A stretch of DNA of 64,000 nt from Urechidicola croceus (GCF_001761325.1 NZ_CP017478.1:936001-1000000), one strand, 5' to 3'. Shown: positions 50,600 to 59,549, numbered from the stretch's first letter. The notes: generated from the sequence alone by a model not told the origin. Numbers and translations are program-made.

Positions 50600-50926
50600 T
50601 TGAATAAAAAGTTTTTACATAAAATCATTTCTATATGGACAATTGTCCTCTTATTGTTACCAATAGGAATTCAATTTGTTCATTCGTTAGAAGATCATGA
50701 GCATGTTGTATGTAATTCAAAAGACTTACAACATATTCATAAACAAGAGTTAGATTGTAGTTTTTGCCACGTAATCATAAACAATTCTGCAGTTTTAACT
50801 GAAATTTACACTTCTGATAATTATCATTTTATATCATCTGAAATACCAGTATTTTACAGTAATGAAAATGACGGTATTTCAATTTATTATAAGCCTTCAC
50901 GTGCACCACCAATATTTATTGCTTAA
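50600..50926 (+). CDS. small His/Cys-rich exported or membrane protein upstream of a TonB receptor
   Basis: The frame starts with TTG at 50600 (no in-frame ATG exists) and gives 108 residues. An N-terminal hydrophobic helix (ISIWTIVLLLLPIGIQFVHS) is followed by a segment rich in metal-type ligands: LEDHEHVVCNSKDLQHIHKQ, then LDCSFCHVII with a CxxCH. The C-terminus ends KPSRAPPIFIA. CxxCH could bind haem, but the nearby HEH and HIH suggest metal binding instead. Similar small proteins precede metal-type TonB receptors in flavobacteria. It sits 3 bases after the TerC gene and 51 bases before the receptor gene. I infer a periplasmic metal chaperone or sensor. Confidence 0.68.
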   Translation: MNKKFLHKIISIWTIVLLLLPIGIQFVHSLEDHEHVVCNSKDLQHIHKQELDCSFCHVIINNSAVLTEIYTSDNYHFISSEIPVFYSNENDGISIYYKPSRAPPIFIA

Positions 50927-50935
50927 ATAATTTGA

Positions 50936-50949
50936 TAACCTCAAGGTTA
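50936..50949. promoter_or_regulatory. palindrome upstream of the second TonB receptor gene
   Basis: TAACCT (50936-50941), two bases, then AGGTTA (50944-50949) form a perfect 6-bp palindrome 28 bases before the ATG at 50978. It could be an operator for a metal regulator, but this is inference only. It lies 9 bases after the stop of the preceding small gene. Confidence 0.35.
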
Positions 50950-50977
50950 ATAAATACTTAACAATAAATAATATTAC

Positions 50978-53299
50978 ATGAAAACATATATAATTACCCT
51001 ATTATCAATAGGTTTTTTTGCGTTGGGCTATTCGCAAAATAGTATCTCAGGTCAAATAAGTGATCTTGAAAATAACCCACTACTTGGAGTTGATATTTAT
51101 GCTCCAGAATTACATATAGGAACTACATCAGATGTTAATGGAAACTACGAACTAAATAATTTACCAAAGGGTGAAATTAGAATTGTATTTTCAATGGTAG
51201 GATTTGAAACAGTTACTAAATTAATTCCGTTAAATAGTGAAACTACTCAATTAAATATTCAATTAAATGAAGCGGTTTTTAATATTGATGAAGTTATTAT
51301 TTCAACCCCATTTAATAAACTACAGTCAGACAATGTCATGAAAGTAGAATTTGCCAAAATTAAAACACTAAGACAAAAAGGGGCTCCAACATTAATTGAA
51401 GGACTAGAAACTATTCCTGGTGTATCACAAATTTCCACTGGAACTTCCATAGGAAAACCTGTCATAAGAGGATTAAGTGGAAATCGAGTTTTAGTTTACA
51501 CACAAGGTGTTCGCTTAGAAAATCAGCAATTTGGTGACGAACATGGATTAGGAGTTAATCAATCAGGAATTGAAAGTGTTGAAGTGATAAAAGGTCCAGC
51601 TTCTCTTTTATATGGTTCAGATGCTTTAGGTGGAGTACTCTATTTCAATCCTGAAAAATTTGCTCCGAGTAATACTTTAAAAAGTGATTTTAGTCAGCAA
51701 TATTTTTCAAACACTCAAGGTTCTAGCAGTTCATTTGGGCTAAAACAATCGTATGAAAAGTTTAAGTTTCTTGTAAGAGGTAGTTATGATTCTCATTTAG
51801 ATTACAAAATACCTGATGATTTAAGAGTAACTAATACTCGATACAATGAAGTTGATTTTAATTCTGGAATAGGCTTCAATAACAAATTAATAACCAGTGA
51901 GTTGAGATATAATTACAATAGGTCTGAAATAGGTATTACTGAAGGAATTGAGGCTCAAAACAAACACAAAGTTCCTAATTTACCATATCAACAAATTGAT
52001 AATCATATTTTAAGTTTACATAACCATATCTTTTTTCAAAATTCAAAACTAGACATTGATTTAGGTTACACATTTAATAACAGAAAAGAGTTTGAAGATG
52101 AACATGGACATGATGAAGATGAAGATCATGATGAAGATGAGCATGAAGAAGAACACGATGAACATCATGATGTAGAACCTGCACTCGATATGCATTTAAA
52201 AAATTTAACGTATAATGCAAAATATCATTTTCCAAAAATGAATCGATTTGAATTGATAATTGGTGTACAAGGTTTAATTCAAAATAATAAAAATTTTGGA
52301 GAAGAAATTTTAATCCCAAATGCAGATATTAAAGACTTTGGAGTTTTAGCAACTTCAGTTGTTGAATGGGAAAACAATTCATTACAAGGAGGAATACGCT
52401 TTGACAATCGAGATATCACTACTGAAAGACATGAAATTGAACACGAACATGAGCATGAGGATGAAGATGAACATGAAGAAGAAGATGGTGAAATTCATGT
52501 TTTTGAAGCTATTGACAAAAAATATAATAGTTTTACAGCTTCATTGGGATACAAAACAGAATTATCAGAACATATAACAGCACGTTTAAATGTTGCAACA
52601 GGATTTAGAGCACCAAACTTGGCTGAACTAACTTCAAATGGCGTTCATCACGGAACAAACCGTTTTGAAATTGGGAATGCTAATTTAAAAAATGAGCAAA
52701 ATTTACAAACTGACATATCATTCGAATATGAAAACAAACATTTTGAGTTTTATATAAATGGATTTTATAATCAACTAAATGATTATATTTTTATTTCTCC
52801 AACTGGTGAAATTGAAGATGACGCACCAGTATTTATGTACACTCAAGAAGACGCAAAATTATATGGTGGAGAAATTGGATTACATATTCACCCACACCCT
52901 TTGGATTGGTTACATATTGAAAGTTCATTTGAAACTGTAATTGGCAAACAAGATTCTGATAAATATTTACCTTTAATTCCAGCAAATAAATGGAACAATA
53001 CGGTTAGAACAGAATTTGATATTGCTAATTGGCTTAAAAACGGATTTACAGCAATAACAATAACCAATACATTTAAACAAGAGAATATTAGTGATTTCGA
53101 AACACCATCAGATAGTTATACACTTGTAAATTTAGGAATTGGAGGGAAAATTCATTTGAACAAAATATCATTTGAAATGAATGTAAATGCTAATAATTTA
53201 TTTGACACTTCCTATATTTCTCATCTATCTAGATTAAAATCTGATAATATTAATAATATTGGTAGAAATATAATCGTTGGATTGAACTTTAATATTTAA
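50978..53299 (+). CDS. TonB-dependent receptor with acidic His-rich loops (metal uptake candidate)
   Basis: This 773-residue receptor has a signal peptide (LLSIGFFALGYSQ) and a carboxypepD_reg-like domain (about 20-100: ISGQISDLENNPLLGVDIYA, SDVNGNYELNNLP). A plug follows (about 115-225: GAPTLIEGLETIPGVSQI, RGLSGNRVLVYTQGVRLE, GPASLLYGSDALGGVLYF), then a barrel ending in VGLNFNI. Two extracellular loops are extremely acidic and His-rich: about residues 372-398 (EHGHDEDEDHDEDEHEEEHD) and about 485-508 (HEIEHEHEHEDEDEHEEEDG). Such loops are known in zinc receptor ZnuD-type proteins, so zinc or another divalent metal is the likely cargo. The TerC and His/Cys-rich genes upstream fit this. Confidence 0.92.
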   Translation: MKTYIITLLSIGFFALGYSQNSISGQISDLENNPLLGVDIYAPELHIGTTSDVNGNYELNNLPKGEIRIVFSMVGFETVTKLIPLNSETTQLNIQLNEAVFNIDEVIISTPFNKLQSDNVMKVEFAKIKTLRQKGAPTLIEGLETIPGVSQISTGTSIGKPVIRGLSGNRVLVYTQGVRLENQQFGDEHGLGVNQSGIESVEVIKGPASLLYGSDALGGVLYFNPEKFAPSNTLKSDFSQQYFSNTQGSSSSFGLKQSYEKFKFLVRGSYDSHLDYKIPDDLRVTNTRYNEVDFNSGIGFNNKLITSELRYNYNRSEIGITEGIEAQNKHKVPNLPYQQIDNHILSLHNHIFFQNSKLDIDLGYTFNNRKEFEDEHGHDEDEDHDEDEHEEEHDEHHDVEPALDMHLKNLTYNAKYHFPKMNRFELIIGVQGLIQNNKNFGEEILIPNADIKDFGVLATSVVEWENNSLQGGIRFDNRDITTERHEIEHEHEHEDEDEHEEEDGEIHVFEAIDKKYNSFTASLGYKTELSEHITARLNVATGFRAPNLAELTSNGVHHGTNRFEIGNANLKNEQNLQTDISFEYENKHFEFYINGFYNQLNDYIFISPTGEIEDDAPVFMYTQEDAKLYGGEIGLHIHPHPLDWLHIESSFETVIGKQDSDKYLPLIPANKWNNTVRTEFDIANWLKNGFTAITITNTFKQENISDFETPSDSYTLVNLGIGGKIHLNKISFEMNVNANNLFDTSYISHLSRLKSDNINNIGRNIIVGLNFNI

Positions 53300-53320
53300 A
53301 ACTACATAAATTTTATAAAA

Positions 53321-53352
53321 AAAAAGCACACTAAAAATAGTGTGCTTTTTTT
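53321..53352. terminator. strong hairpin terminator after the TonB receptor gene
   Basis: AAAAAGCACACTA (53321-53333) pairs perfectly with TAGTGTGCTTTTT (53338-53350) over a 4-base loop, with T-runs at the end and A-runs before. It can terminate both converging genes. Confidence 0.9.
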
Positions 53353-53359
53353 ATTAAAA

Positions 53360-53782
53360 TCAACTTCCAAAAGCCGTCAATACTAATTTTCGGCTCCCTC
53401 CATAATTTCTATGTTCGCATAAATAAATTCCTTGCCATGTACCAAGATTTAACTTTCCTTTAGATATGGGTATTTGAACAGAAGTACTAAGTAATGAGGC
53501 TTTGATGTGTGCAGGCATATCATCAGACCCCTCATAGGTATGAATATAATATGGCATATTTTCAGGTACCATTTTATTAAAATGGCTTTCAAAATCCTGA
53601 CGAACGGTTGGATCAGCATTTTCGTTTATAGTTAAACTTGCAGAAGTATGTTTAATAAATACTTGTAATTGTCCAACCTCAATTTCTTGGAGTTCTGTAA
53701 ATTGAGATAATATTTGACTAGTCACCAAATGAAAACCTCGACTATAAGCTGGTAACCTTATTTCTTTTTGAAAAAATTTCAT
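53360..53782 (-). CDS. YjbQ/UPF0047 family protein
   Basis: The 140-residue protein has GFHLVTSQILSQFTEL, the metal-like core GQLQVFIKHTSASLTINENADP, a Glu-rich helix, and DMPAHIKASLLSTSVQIP followed by GTWQGIYLCEHRNYGG. These are all hallmarks of YjbQ. Members have weak thiamine-phosphate-synthase-like activity and a trimeric beta-clam fold; the real function is unsettled. It is one base downstream of the lhgO gene on the same strand, so it is the last gene of the leftward MFS-lhgO-yjbQ unit. Confidence 0.92.
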   Translation of the reverse strand: MKFFQKEIRLPAYSRGFHLVTSQILSQFTELQEIEVGQLQVFIKHTSASLTINENADPTVRQDFESHFNKMVPENMPYYIHTYEGSDDMPAHIKASLLSTSVQIPISKGKLNLGTWQGIYLCEHRNYGGSRKLVLTAFGS

Positions 53783-53783
53783 T

Positions 53784-54968
53784 TTAAATTCTGTTTATAA
53801 TTTCATCTGCAATAGCAAGACAAGATGTTGCTGCAGGTGAAGGAGCATTTAATACATGTATATGACCATTTTTTTCTTCTATCTTAAAGTCATCAACCAA
53901 ATTTCCTTGCTTATCTAATGCTTGAGCACGAACTCCTGCTCTAGAATAAACTACATCATCCATTTCAATTGATGGCATCATACGCTGTAATTCTTTAACA
54001 AATAGTTTTTTAGAAAATGCTCTCTTATATTCTTCAAGTCCTTTTCGCCAATGTTTTGTGAATAACTTCCAAGTACCATTATATGTCAATGCATCGTAAG
54101 AATCCTTCAAACTAAAACTTGTAGTTTTATAACCTTCTCGCTTAAAAGAAAAGACTGCATTCGGACCACACTCTATTCGACCATCAATCATAGGCGTATA
54201 ATGAACACCTAAAAAAGGAAATTTTGGATCTGGTACTGGGTACACTAGTATATTTATTTTATGCTTTGCTTTTTCTGTTAATTCATAATAATCGCCTCTA
54301 AAACCAACAATTTTCATATCTGTTTTAATGGCATCTTTCTTTGCAATTCTATCCGAATTTAGACCTGTACAAAAAATTATTTTTTCAGCAGAATAAATTC
54401 CTTTTGAAGTTTTTAATTCTGAATTATTAATTGACTCAACATAACAAGAACAAATTAATTTACTTTTTGAATTGATATTAGTTAATAATTCCATCATTTT
54501 TTGACTGACTACTACATAATCAATAATTCCAGCAGTTGGTACCCAAATCGCTTTTAAACCATCAATAAAAGGCTCTTTTTCCTTTATTTGATCTGAATTT
54601 AAGAATTGGATATCAGGTGTGCCGTTTTTAATTCCTTTTCTATAAATCTCTTCTAAAATGATTACTTCTTCATTGGTAGTTGCAACAATAATTTTACCGC
54701 AAGTTTCATATTTAACCTCATTCTCTTCGGCAAATTTCACTAATTGTTCCCTACCATTTTTACAGTTTCTTGCTTTATAAGAGTTAGGAGTATAATAAAT
54801 TCCTGAATGAATTACACCTGAGTTTCTTCCAGTTTGATGTTTTCCTATTATTTGTTCTTTTTCAAGAACAGCAATTGATTTTTTAGGATATTTTAATTGT
54901 AGTTTATATGCTGTTGCAAGTCCAACTATTCCACCTCCAACAATTATAAAATCATACTTATTTGACAT
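53784..54968 (-). CDS. lhgO: L-2-hydroxyglutarate oxidase
   Basis: This DAO-type flavoenzyme of 394 residues begins with the Rossmann FAD motif YDFIIVGGGIVGLATAYKL and continues with GRNSGVIHSGIYYTPNSYKA. Further blocks are IDYVVVSQKM, FRGDYYELTEKAKHKIN, GVHYTPMIDGRIECGPNAVF, and the end APSPAATSCLAIADEI. The order and length match LhgO, which oxidises L-2-hydroxyglutarate to 2-oxoglutarate, feeding electrons to the membrane quinone pool. It overlaps the MFS gene by 11 bases, so the transporter may be functionally linked, although UMF1-type transporters have no known substrate here. Confidence 0.92.
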   Translation of the reverse strand: MSNKYDFIIVGGGIVGLATAYKLQLKYPKKSIAVLEKEQIIGKHQTGRNSGVIHSGIYYTPNSYKARNCKNGREQLVKFAEENEVKYETCGKIIVATTNEEVIILEEIYRKGIKNGTPDIQFLNSDQIKEKEPFIDGLKAIWVPTAGIIDYVVVSQKMMELLTNINSKSKLICSCYVESINNSELKTSKGIYSAEKIIFCTGLNSDRIAKKDAIKTDMKIVGFRGDYYELTEKAKHKINILVYPVPDPKFPFLGVHYTPMIDGRIECGPNAVFSFKREGYKTTSFSLKDSYDALTYNGTWKLFTKHWRKGLEEYKRAFSKKLFVKELQRMMPSIEMDDVVYSRAGVRAQALDKQGNLVDDFKIEEKNGHIHVLNAPSPAATSCLAIADEIINRI

Positions 54969-56262
54969 ACTTCGTTCGTTTCATAAAGCTTAGAGAAATA
55001 AATCCAGCAATAAAAAATACTGCTAAAATCAAAATAAACAAACGCAAAGAATTTGTATACGAAGTTACTAATCCAGCGAGAATCATTCCAAATACAATTG
55101 CAATTTTTTCAGTAACATCATAAAAACTAAAATAAGTTGCATGATCATGTGTTTCATCAGGAATTAATTTAGAATAAGTTGAACGTGAAAGAGTTTGTAT
55201 TGCACCAAATACCAAACCAATAAATCCTCCTAAAGCATAGAATTTCACATCTACATTTGGATCTTCTTTGTTGAGTAAATAAGCTCCTAAACATGCAAAA
55301 GCCCAAATTATTACCGTAATTTTCAAAGCCTTAATATTACCTATCTTTCCTGATAATCTCGAAAACAAAAACGCTCCAGCAATTCCAACAATTTGAATTA
55401 ATAAAATAGTAATAATTAAGTTTTGAGATTCCAAGCCTAAATCTTTTGTACCAAATGTTGAAGCTAATAATATTACTGCCTGTACACCAATACTATATAG
55501 GAAAAATGAAATTAAAAGAATTTTTAATTGGCCTTGATTTCTTATTTCTTTTAAAACTAATTGTAGTTCTCTATATCCTTTAAAAATATAATCTTTTTCA
55601 GGCTTTCTTTTAAATGGGTTATTTGGCAATCTACTAAAAGTTATTTGCGCAAAACCAAACCACCAAACACCTACAGTTAAAAATGAAATTCTTGCAGGTA
55701 AAGTTGAATCAGTTATTCCATATATTTCTGGAAACATTACCATTGACAAGTTAAATCCTAATAATAAAACTGACCCCAAATACCCTAGCATAAATCCTTT
55801 AGCACTCACCCGATCATGGTCTTCGGGCTCTGCAACTTCTGGCAAATAGGCATTATAAAAAACGATACTCCCCCAAAAACCTATACTTGCAAGCATAGCA
55901 AAAACAATTCCAATCCATAAATTTTCTTTACCAGTAAAAAAATACAACGACATTACGGATAAGGAACCTAATAAACAGAAAAACTGCATAAACCGTTTTT
56001 TATTTCCCGTATAATCAGCTATTGCAGATAAGATTGGTGATAAAAACGCTACTATCAAAAATGATAAACCCAGAGCATAAGTGTATACAGTAGTATTATA
56101 CCATTCTGTACCAAGAAATGTTACTTCACCACCATCTCCATTGGTCACTGCCTCATAATACATTGGAAATACAGTTGTACTAATTACTAACGAATAAACA
56201 GAATTTGCCCAATCATAAAAAGCCCAACCGTTTATTAATTTTTTATCGCCTTTTTGTAACAT
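54958..56262 (-). CDS. MFS transporter, UMF1 (Atg22-like) family
   Basis: This 434-residue membrane protein has about twelve helices. Its start, INGWAFYDWANSVYSLVIST, is the signature of the UMF1 family related to yeast Atg22, the vacuolar amino-acid effluxer. PILSAIADYTGNKKRFMQFF and GLVFGAIQTLSRSTYSKLIP are further conserved loops. The substrate is unknown; amino acids or organic acids are plausible. Its stop lies inside the start of lhgO, so the two proteins are made from one leftward message that also includes yjbQ. Confidence 0.88.
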   Translation of the reverse strand: MLQKGDKKLINGWAFYDWANSVYSLVISTTVFPMYYEAVTNGDGGEVTFLGTEWYNTTVYTYALGLSFLIVAFLSPILSAIADYTGNKKRFMQFFCLLGSLSVMSLYFFTGKENLWIGIVFAMLASIGFWGSIVFYNAYLPEVAEPEDHDRVSAKGFMLGYLGSVLLLGFNLSMVMFPEIYGITDSTLPARISFLTVGVWWFGFAQITFSRLPNNPFKRKPEKDYIFKGYRELQLVLKEIRNQGQLKILLISFFLYSIGVQAVILLASTFGTKDLGLESQNLIITILLIQIVGIAGAFLFSRLSGKIGNIKALKITVIIWAFACLGAYLLNKEDPNVDVKFYALGGFIGLVFGAIQTLSRSTYSKLIPDETHDHATYFSFYDVTEKIAIVFGMILAGLVTSYTNSLRLFILILAVFFIAGFISLSFMKRTKYVK

Positions 56263-56283
56263 ATTCTTTATTTAAAAAAATTA

Positions 56284-56307
56284 AGCCGTTCATTAATTTG
56301 AACGGCT
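56284..56307 (-). terminator. hairpin terminator of the M48 peptidase gene
   Basis: On the minus strand the stem AGCCGTTCA / TGAACGGCT (56307-56299 and 56292-56284) has a 6-base loop and is followed by a T-rich run. It ends transcription of the leftward M48 gene before the MFS gene. Confidence 0.75.
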
Positions 56308-56348
56308 CAATATACTACTTTTATATTTTTTTACTTTCTTTTTATTTC

Positions 56349-57206
56349 TTATTGTCTTGCTTGATTTTTTAACTGTTGTTGCTGCTCTTGCTGTATTGCA
56401 GCTTGTTCATTAAACTTTTTAGCATAGGCGATTGCTGTTGGCATATAATCTTTTAAATTTTTAATTCTTGTTTGATTTGATGGATGTGTACTTAAAAATT
56501 CTGGTGGTGCTTCTGATGCACTTGCACGTTGACTCATTCTAATCCAAACATTTACAGCTTCTTCAGGCTTATATCCTGCCATTATCATAAAAACAAGTCC
56601 TAACCTATCAGCCTCTGTTTCATGTGTTCTACTGAATGCTAACATCCCCAATTGAGATCCCAAGCCAAATGCTGTATTCCATATTTCTCGTGCTTGTGGA
56701 TTTTTATTTGCAGTTCCAATTGCAACTGCCAATCCTCCTGCTTGTTGCAAATATCCTTGAGACATACGCTCTTGACCATGTTTTGCAAATGCATGAGCAA
56801 CCTCATGTCCCATAACTGCTGCTACTCCGTCAGTATTTGCACAAATCGGTAAAATTCCTGTATAAAAAACAACTTTTCCTCCTGGCATGCACCAAGCATT
56901 TACATTTTCATCTTCTATTAAATTAAATTCCCAGCGGTAATTATTTGCTTCAGATATCATATTATTTGCCCTCATAAATCTATCTACAGCTCTAGATATC
57001 TTCATACCAACATCTTGTATTGATCGTGTATTTTTTATATCACTTGATAGTTTATTTTCCTTCAAAAACCCTTCATATTGAGCAAAACTCGCAGGCAATA
57101 TTTGAGCATCACTGACTAAATTTATTCTTTTTCTACCAGTAATAGGTACTGTACTACAACTTAGTAAGAATAGAAAAACAACAAGTAGTGAGGTTACTTT
57201 TTTCAT
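56349..57206 (-). CDS. M48-family metallopeptidase lipoprotein (BepA/LoiP-like)
   Basis: A lipoprotein signal (LLVVFLFLLSC) is followed by a peptidase M48 domain over about residues 70-265. The zinc motif HExxH is in AAVMGHEVAHAFAKHGQERM, and the third ligand in TETEADRLGLVFMIMAGYKPEEA. SAP-rich PPEFLSTHPSNQTRIKNL and a Gln-rich tail (EQQQQLKNQ) complete it. Such proteases sit at the outer membrane, degrade misassembled barrels and help LPS-transport assembly. Length is shorter than BepA because the TPR part is absent. It is a single leftward gene with its own terminator. Confidence 0.93.
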   Translation of the reverse strand: MKKVTSLLVVFLFLLSCSTVPITGRKRINLVSDAQILPASFAQYEGFLKENKLSSDIKNTRSIQDVGMKISRAVDRFMRANNMISEANNYRWEFNLIEDENVNAWCMPGGKVVFYTGILPICANTDGVAAVMGHEVAHAFAKHGQERMSQGYLQQAGGLAVAIGTANKNPQAREIWNTAFGLGSQLGMLAFSRTHETEADRLGLVFMIMAGYKPEEAVNVWIRMSQRASASEAPPEFLSTHPSNQTRIKNLKDYMPTAIAYAKKFNEQAAIQQEQQQQLKNQARQ

Positions 57207-57296
57207 AATTTTATTTTTTTTTAATTTCTCGATTTAAAATTACAAATTCTTACCTTAAAATCCTAATACAGTATTCCAATCAAACTTCTATTGCTG

Positions 57297-57304
57297 TAAG
57301 TTTG
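57297..57304 (+). promoter_or_regulatory. -7 box upstream of msrB
   Basis: TAAGTTTG matches TAnnTTTG and lies 66 bases before the ATG at 57371. This gives an unusually long leader for this window; no -33 TTG is evident. Confidence 0.4.
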
Positions 57305-57370
57305 CAAAAAATAATTCGTCAAAAAAACTAATGGCGTATTTTCGTTAAATACTTAATATAAAAGAAAATC

Positions 57371-57868
57371 ATGAGAGGATTTTTACTAATTTTGATAGGA
57401 ACTATTTTTATAAGTTGTAACTCAAATGCACAGCAAAAAAATGATTCAAATAAAAAACAGTCAAACAACAAATCGATGAAGAAAACTGAGGCCGAGTGGA
57501 AAGAAATTTTAACTCCAGAAGAATATTACATCTTACGTCAAAAAGGAACTGATAGACCTGGTAATGGTGGATTTACTAAACATTTCGAAAAAGGAACTTA
57601 CGTTTGTGCCGCTTGTGGAACACAACTATTTGAATCAGGCAGTAAATATGAAAGTCATTGTGGTTGGCCATCTTTTGATGATGCCATTGATGGAACTGTT
57701 GAATTTACTAGAGATATTAGTCTTGGTATGATTCGTACTGAAATTACATGTAAAGCATGTGATGGTCATTTAGGTCATATTTTTGACGATGGTCCAAAAG
57801 AAACCACTGGAAAACGATATTGTGTGAATACAACTTCAATAAAATTTATTCCTCAAAGTGAAGAGTAA
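57371..57868 (+). CDS. msrB: peptide-methionine (R)-S-oxide reductase, lipoprotein form
   Basis: A lipoprotein signal (LIGTIFISC) is followed by a low-complexity Asn/Lys/Gln linker and then a full MsrB domain (about 40-162). It has EEYYILRQKGTDRPG, the zinc cysteines YVCAACGTQLF and ITCKACDGHLGHIF, GWPSFDDAI, and the catalytic Cys in GKRYCVNTTSIKFIP. It repairs R-methionine sulphoxide, here presumably in proteins outside the cytoplasm. Length is normal for exported MsrB. Its end overlaps the DUF1572 gene by 11 bases. Confidence 0.95.
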   Translation: MRGFLLILIGTIFISCNSNAQQKNDSNKKQSNNKSMKKTEAEWKEILTPEEYYILRQKGTDRPGNGGFTKHFEKGTYVCAACGTQLFESGSKYESHCGWPSFDDAIDGTVEFTRDISLGMIRTEITCKACDGHLGHIFDDGPKETTGKRYCVNTTSIKFIPQSEE

Positions 57869-58412
57869 TTATTTAAATAGTGTCAAGCGACAATTTGAAT
57901 ATTACAAAAGTTTAGGTGATAAAACATTTCAACAACTGAATGAAAATGATATTCATTGGCAATTTAATTCTGAATCTAATAGCATTGCTATTATTGTAAA
58001 ACATATTGTTGGAAATATGCTTTCACGCTGGACAAATTTCAGAACTGAAGATGGTGAGAAAACTTGGAGACATAGAGATACTGAATTTGAAAATACTTAT
58101 AAAACCAAACTTGAAATGCTTCAAGCATGGGAAAAAGGATGGAAATGTCTATTTGATGCTATCCTACCATTAGAAAATGATGATTTAAACGAACTTGTTT
58201 ATATTCGAAACCAAGGCCATAGCATAGATGAAGCAATTAATAGACAATTATGTCATTATCCATACCATATAGGTCAAATCGTTTATATTGGTAAAATGCT
58301 AAAAGATGAAAAGTGGAAAACTTTATCTATAGCAAAAAACAAATCTTCTGATTACAACAAAGATAAGTTTTCAAAAGAAAAATCAAAAAAACACTTCACA
58401 GATGATGTTTAA
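57858..58412 (+). CDS. DUF1572 (DinB-like) protein
   Basis: This 184-residue helical protein has FEYYKSLGDKTFQQLNENDI, SNSIAIIVKHIVGNMLSRW (putative metal-ligand His), and RDTEFENT with CHYPYHIGQIVYIGKML (two more His). It thus matches DUF1572, a branch of the DinB four-helix-bundle superfamily, whose members often bind a divalent metal through three His. No enzymatic activity is established; related proteins act as thiol transferases or stress factors. It overlaps msrB by 11 bases and is probably translated with it, which fits a stress-response pairing. It ends one base before the convergent GH26 gene. Confidence 0.87.
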   Translation: MKSNYLNSVKRQFEYYKSLGDKTFQQLNENDIHWQFNSESNSIAIIVKHIVGNMLSRWTNFRTEDGEKTWRHRDTEFENTYKTKLEMLQAWEKGWKCLFDAILPLENDDLNELVYIRNQGHSIDEAINRQLCHYPYHIGQIVYIGKMLKDEKWKTLSIAKNKSSDYNKDKFSKEKSKKHFTDDV

Positions 58413-59549
58413 TTATTTATTGTAAATATCTTTTAAATCTTCCTCAAATAACGTAAAATCATCTTCATAAAACTCCTTAAAGTTAGGTACACTTATATGA
58501 CCTGGGTAGGGTGCATAATAATGAGTTGGGCTATTTATATCATTTCGCCAAACCAACACATAGCATAATTCTAAATCCTCAGATTTCATTATTTTTAAAA
58601 GAACATCTGTCCACCACTTTTCATTAGGAATAGATTCCAAACCAGTTTCAGTAAAAGCGGCTAATTTATTTTTCTTCTTAGCATAATCTGAGACAATCTT
58701 TAGTTTTTTAACAGCTCTTTCAATATTTAATCCATCCCTTCCAACATCAGCATAGTTATCCATACCAACCATATCAACCCATTCATCTCCTGGATATCGA
58801 ACTAAATATTCTTCTTCAGTATTAAACTTGTTATCAGGTGAAAAAGCATAGATAAAATTATGAACTCCCAATTCGTCTCTTAAATACGAAACAGTAAATT
58901 TCCACAATGTTTTAAACTCTTCTGGTGTACAGTGTGCTGCTCCCCACCAAAACCAATCTCCATCAAATTCATGAAATGGTCTAAAAATAACTGGAACTAA
59001 TTCTCCATTAGCGCCTTTTAAACTTTTAGCCCATTGACCTATTTCGTTTAAAATTAATTTATACTTTTCATGTGCTTCACCTCCGGGAATTATATACTTA
59101 ACAGCAGGTTTAGAAATAGAATCTCTCCAATAAAATCCTCCACCTGAAACAGGATTAGCAAAATGCCATGCAACTGTAGTTACTCCACCTCTATTATAAG
59201 TATTTACTACATTTTTCTTCAAATCATAAGCATTCTGTTGAATTATTCTTGAAGCTCTACCTGATAATCCACTTAAGTCAACTCCAATCATTGCTGGGTG
59301 AGTTCCCACAACTGATTTCACATCACTTCTATCTTCATCACCTTTCCATCCATGTCCATACTCGGTAGCATGTTGATGTGCAAAAAGTGTATGCGCTTTT
59401 GATATTTCCTTTAAATTATTAAATAAGTTTATTGTTTCGGCAGTTGCTTTTTTATCAATTAAATGATTTTTTGGAGGTGTATTCCAAAAGAATGTATATA
59501 ACAACCCAAGAATAATTAATAACGGAATGATTTTTTTTAGAAGTGACAT
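58413..59549 (-). CDS. GH26 family glycoside hydrolase (beta-mannanase-like)
   Basis: An N-terminal hydrophobic segment (IIPLLIILGLLYTFFW) anchors or exports a GH26 domain of about 340 residues. FAHQHATEYGHGWKGDEDRSD opens it, the acid/base Glu is in FRPFHEFDGDWFWWG, and the nucleophile Glu is in KLAAFTETGLES. VDMVGMDNYADVG and CYVLVWRNDINSP are also conserved. The enzyme cleaves beta-mannan or related hemicellulose from algae or plants. It is a single leftward gene with no other mannan or polysaccharide genes nearby, so this is not a polysaccharide-utilisation locus. Confidence 0.9.
   Translation of the reverse strand: MSLLKKIIPLLIILGLLYTFFWNTPPKNHLIDKKATAETINLFNNLKEISKAHTLFAHQHATEYGHGWKGDEDRSDVKSVVGTHPAMIGVDLSGLSGRASRIIQQNAYDLKKNVVNTYNRGGVTTVAWHFANPVSGGGFYWRDSISKPAVKYIIPGGEAHEKYKLILNEIGQWAKSLKGANGELVPVIFRPFHEFDGDWFWWGAAHCTPEEFKTLWKFTVSYLRDELGVHNFIYAFSPDNKFNTEEEYLVRYPGDEWVDMVGMDNYADVGRDGLNIERAVKKLKIVSDYAKKKNKLAAFTETGLESIPNEKWWTDVLLKIMKSEDLELCYVLVWRNDINSPTHYYAPYPGHISVPNFKEFYEDDFTLFEEDLKDIYNK

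Noticed and set aside
52074-52319. Antisense reading frame rich in His opposite the acidic loop of the second TonB receptor
   Set aside because: It is the mirror of GAT/GAA/CAT codons in the receptor's His-rich loop and has no promoter or protein-like composition.
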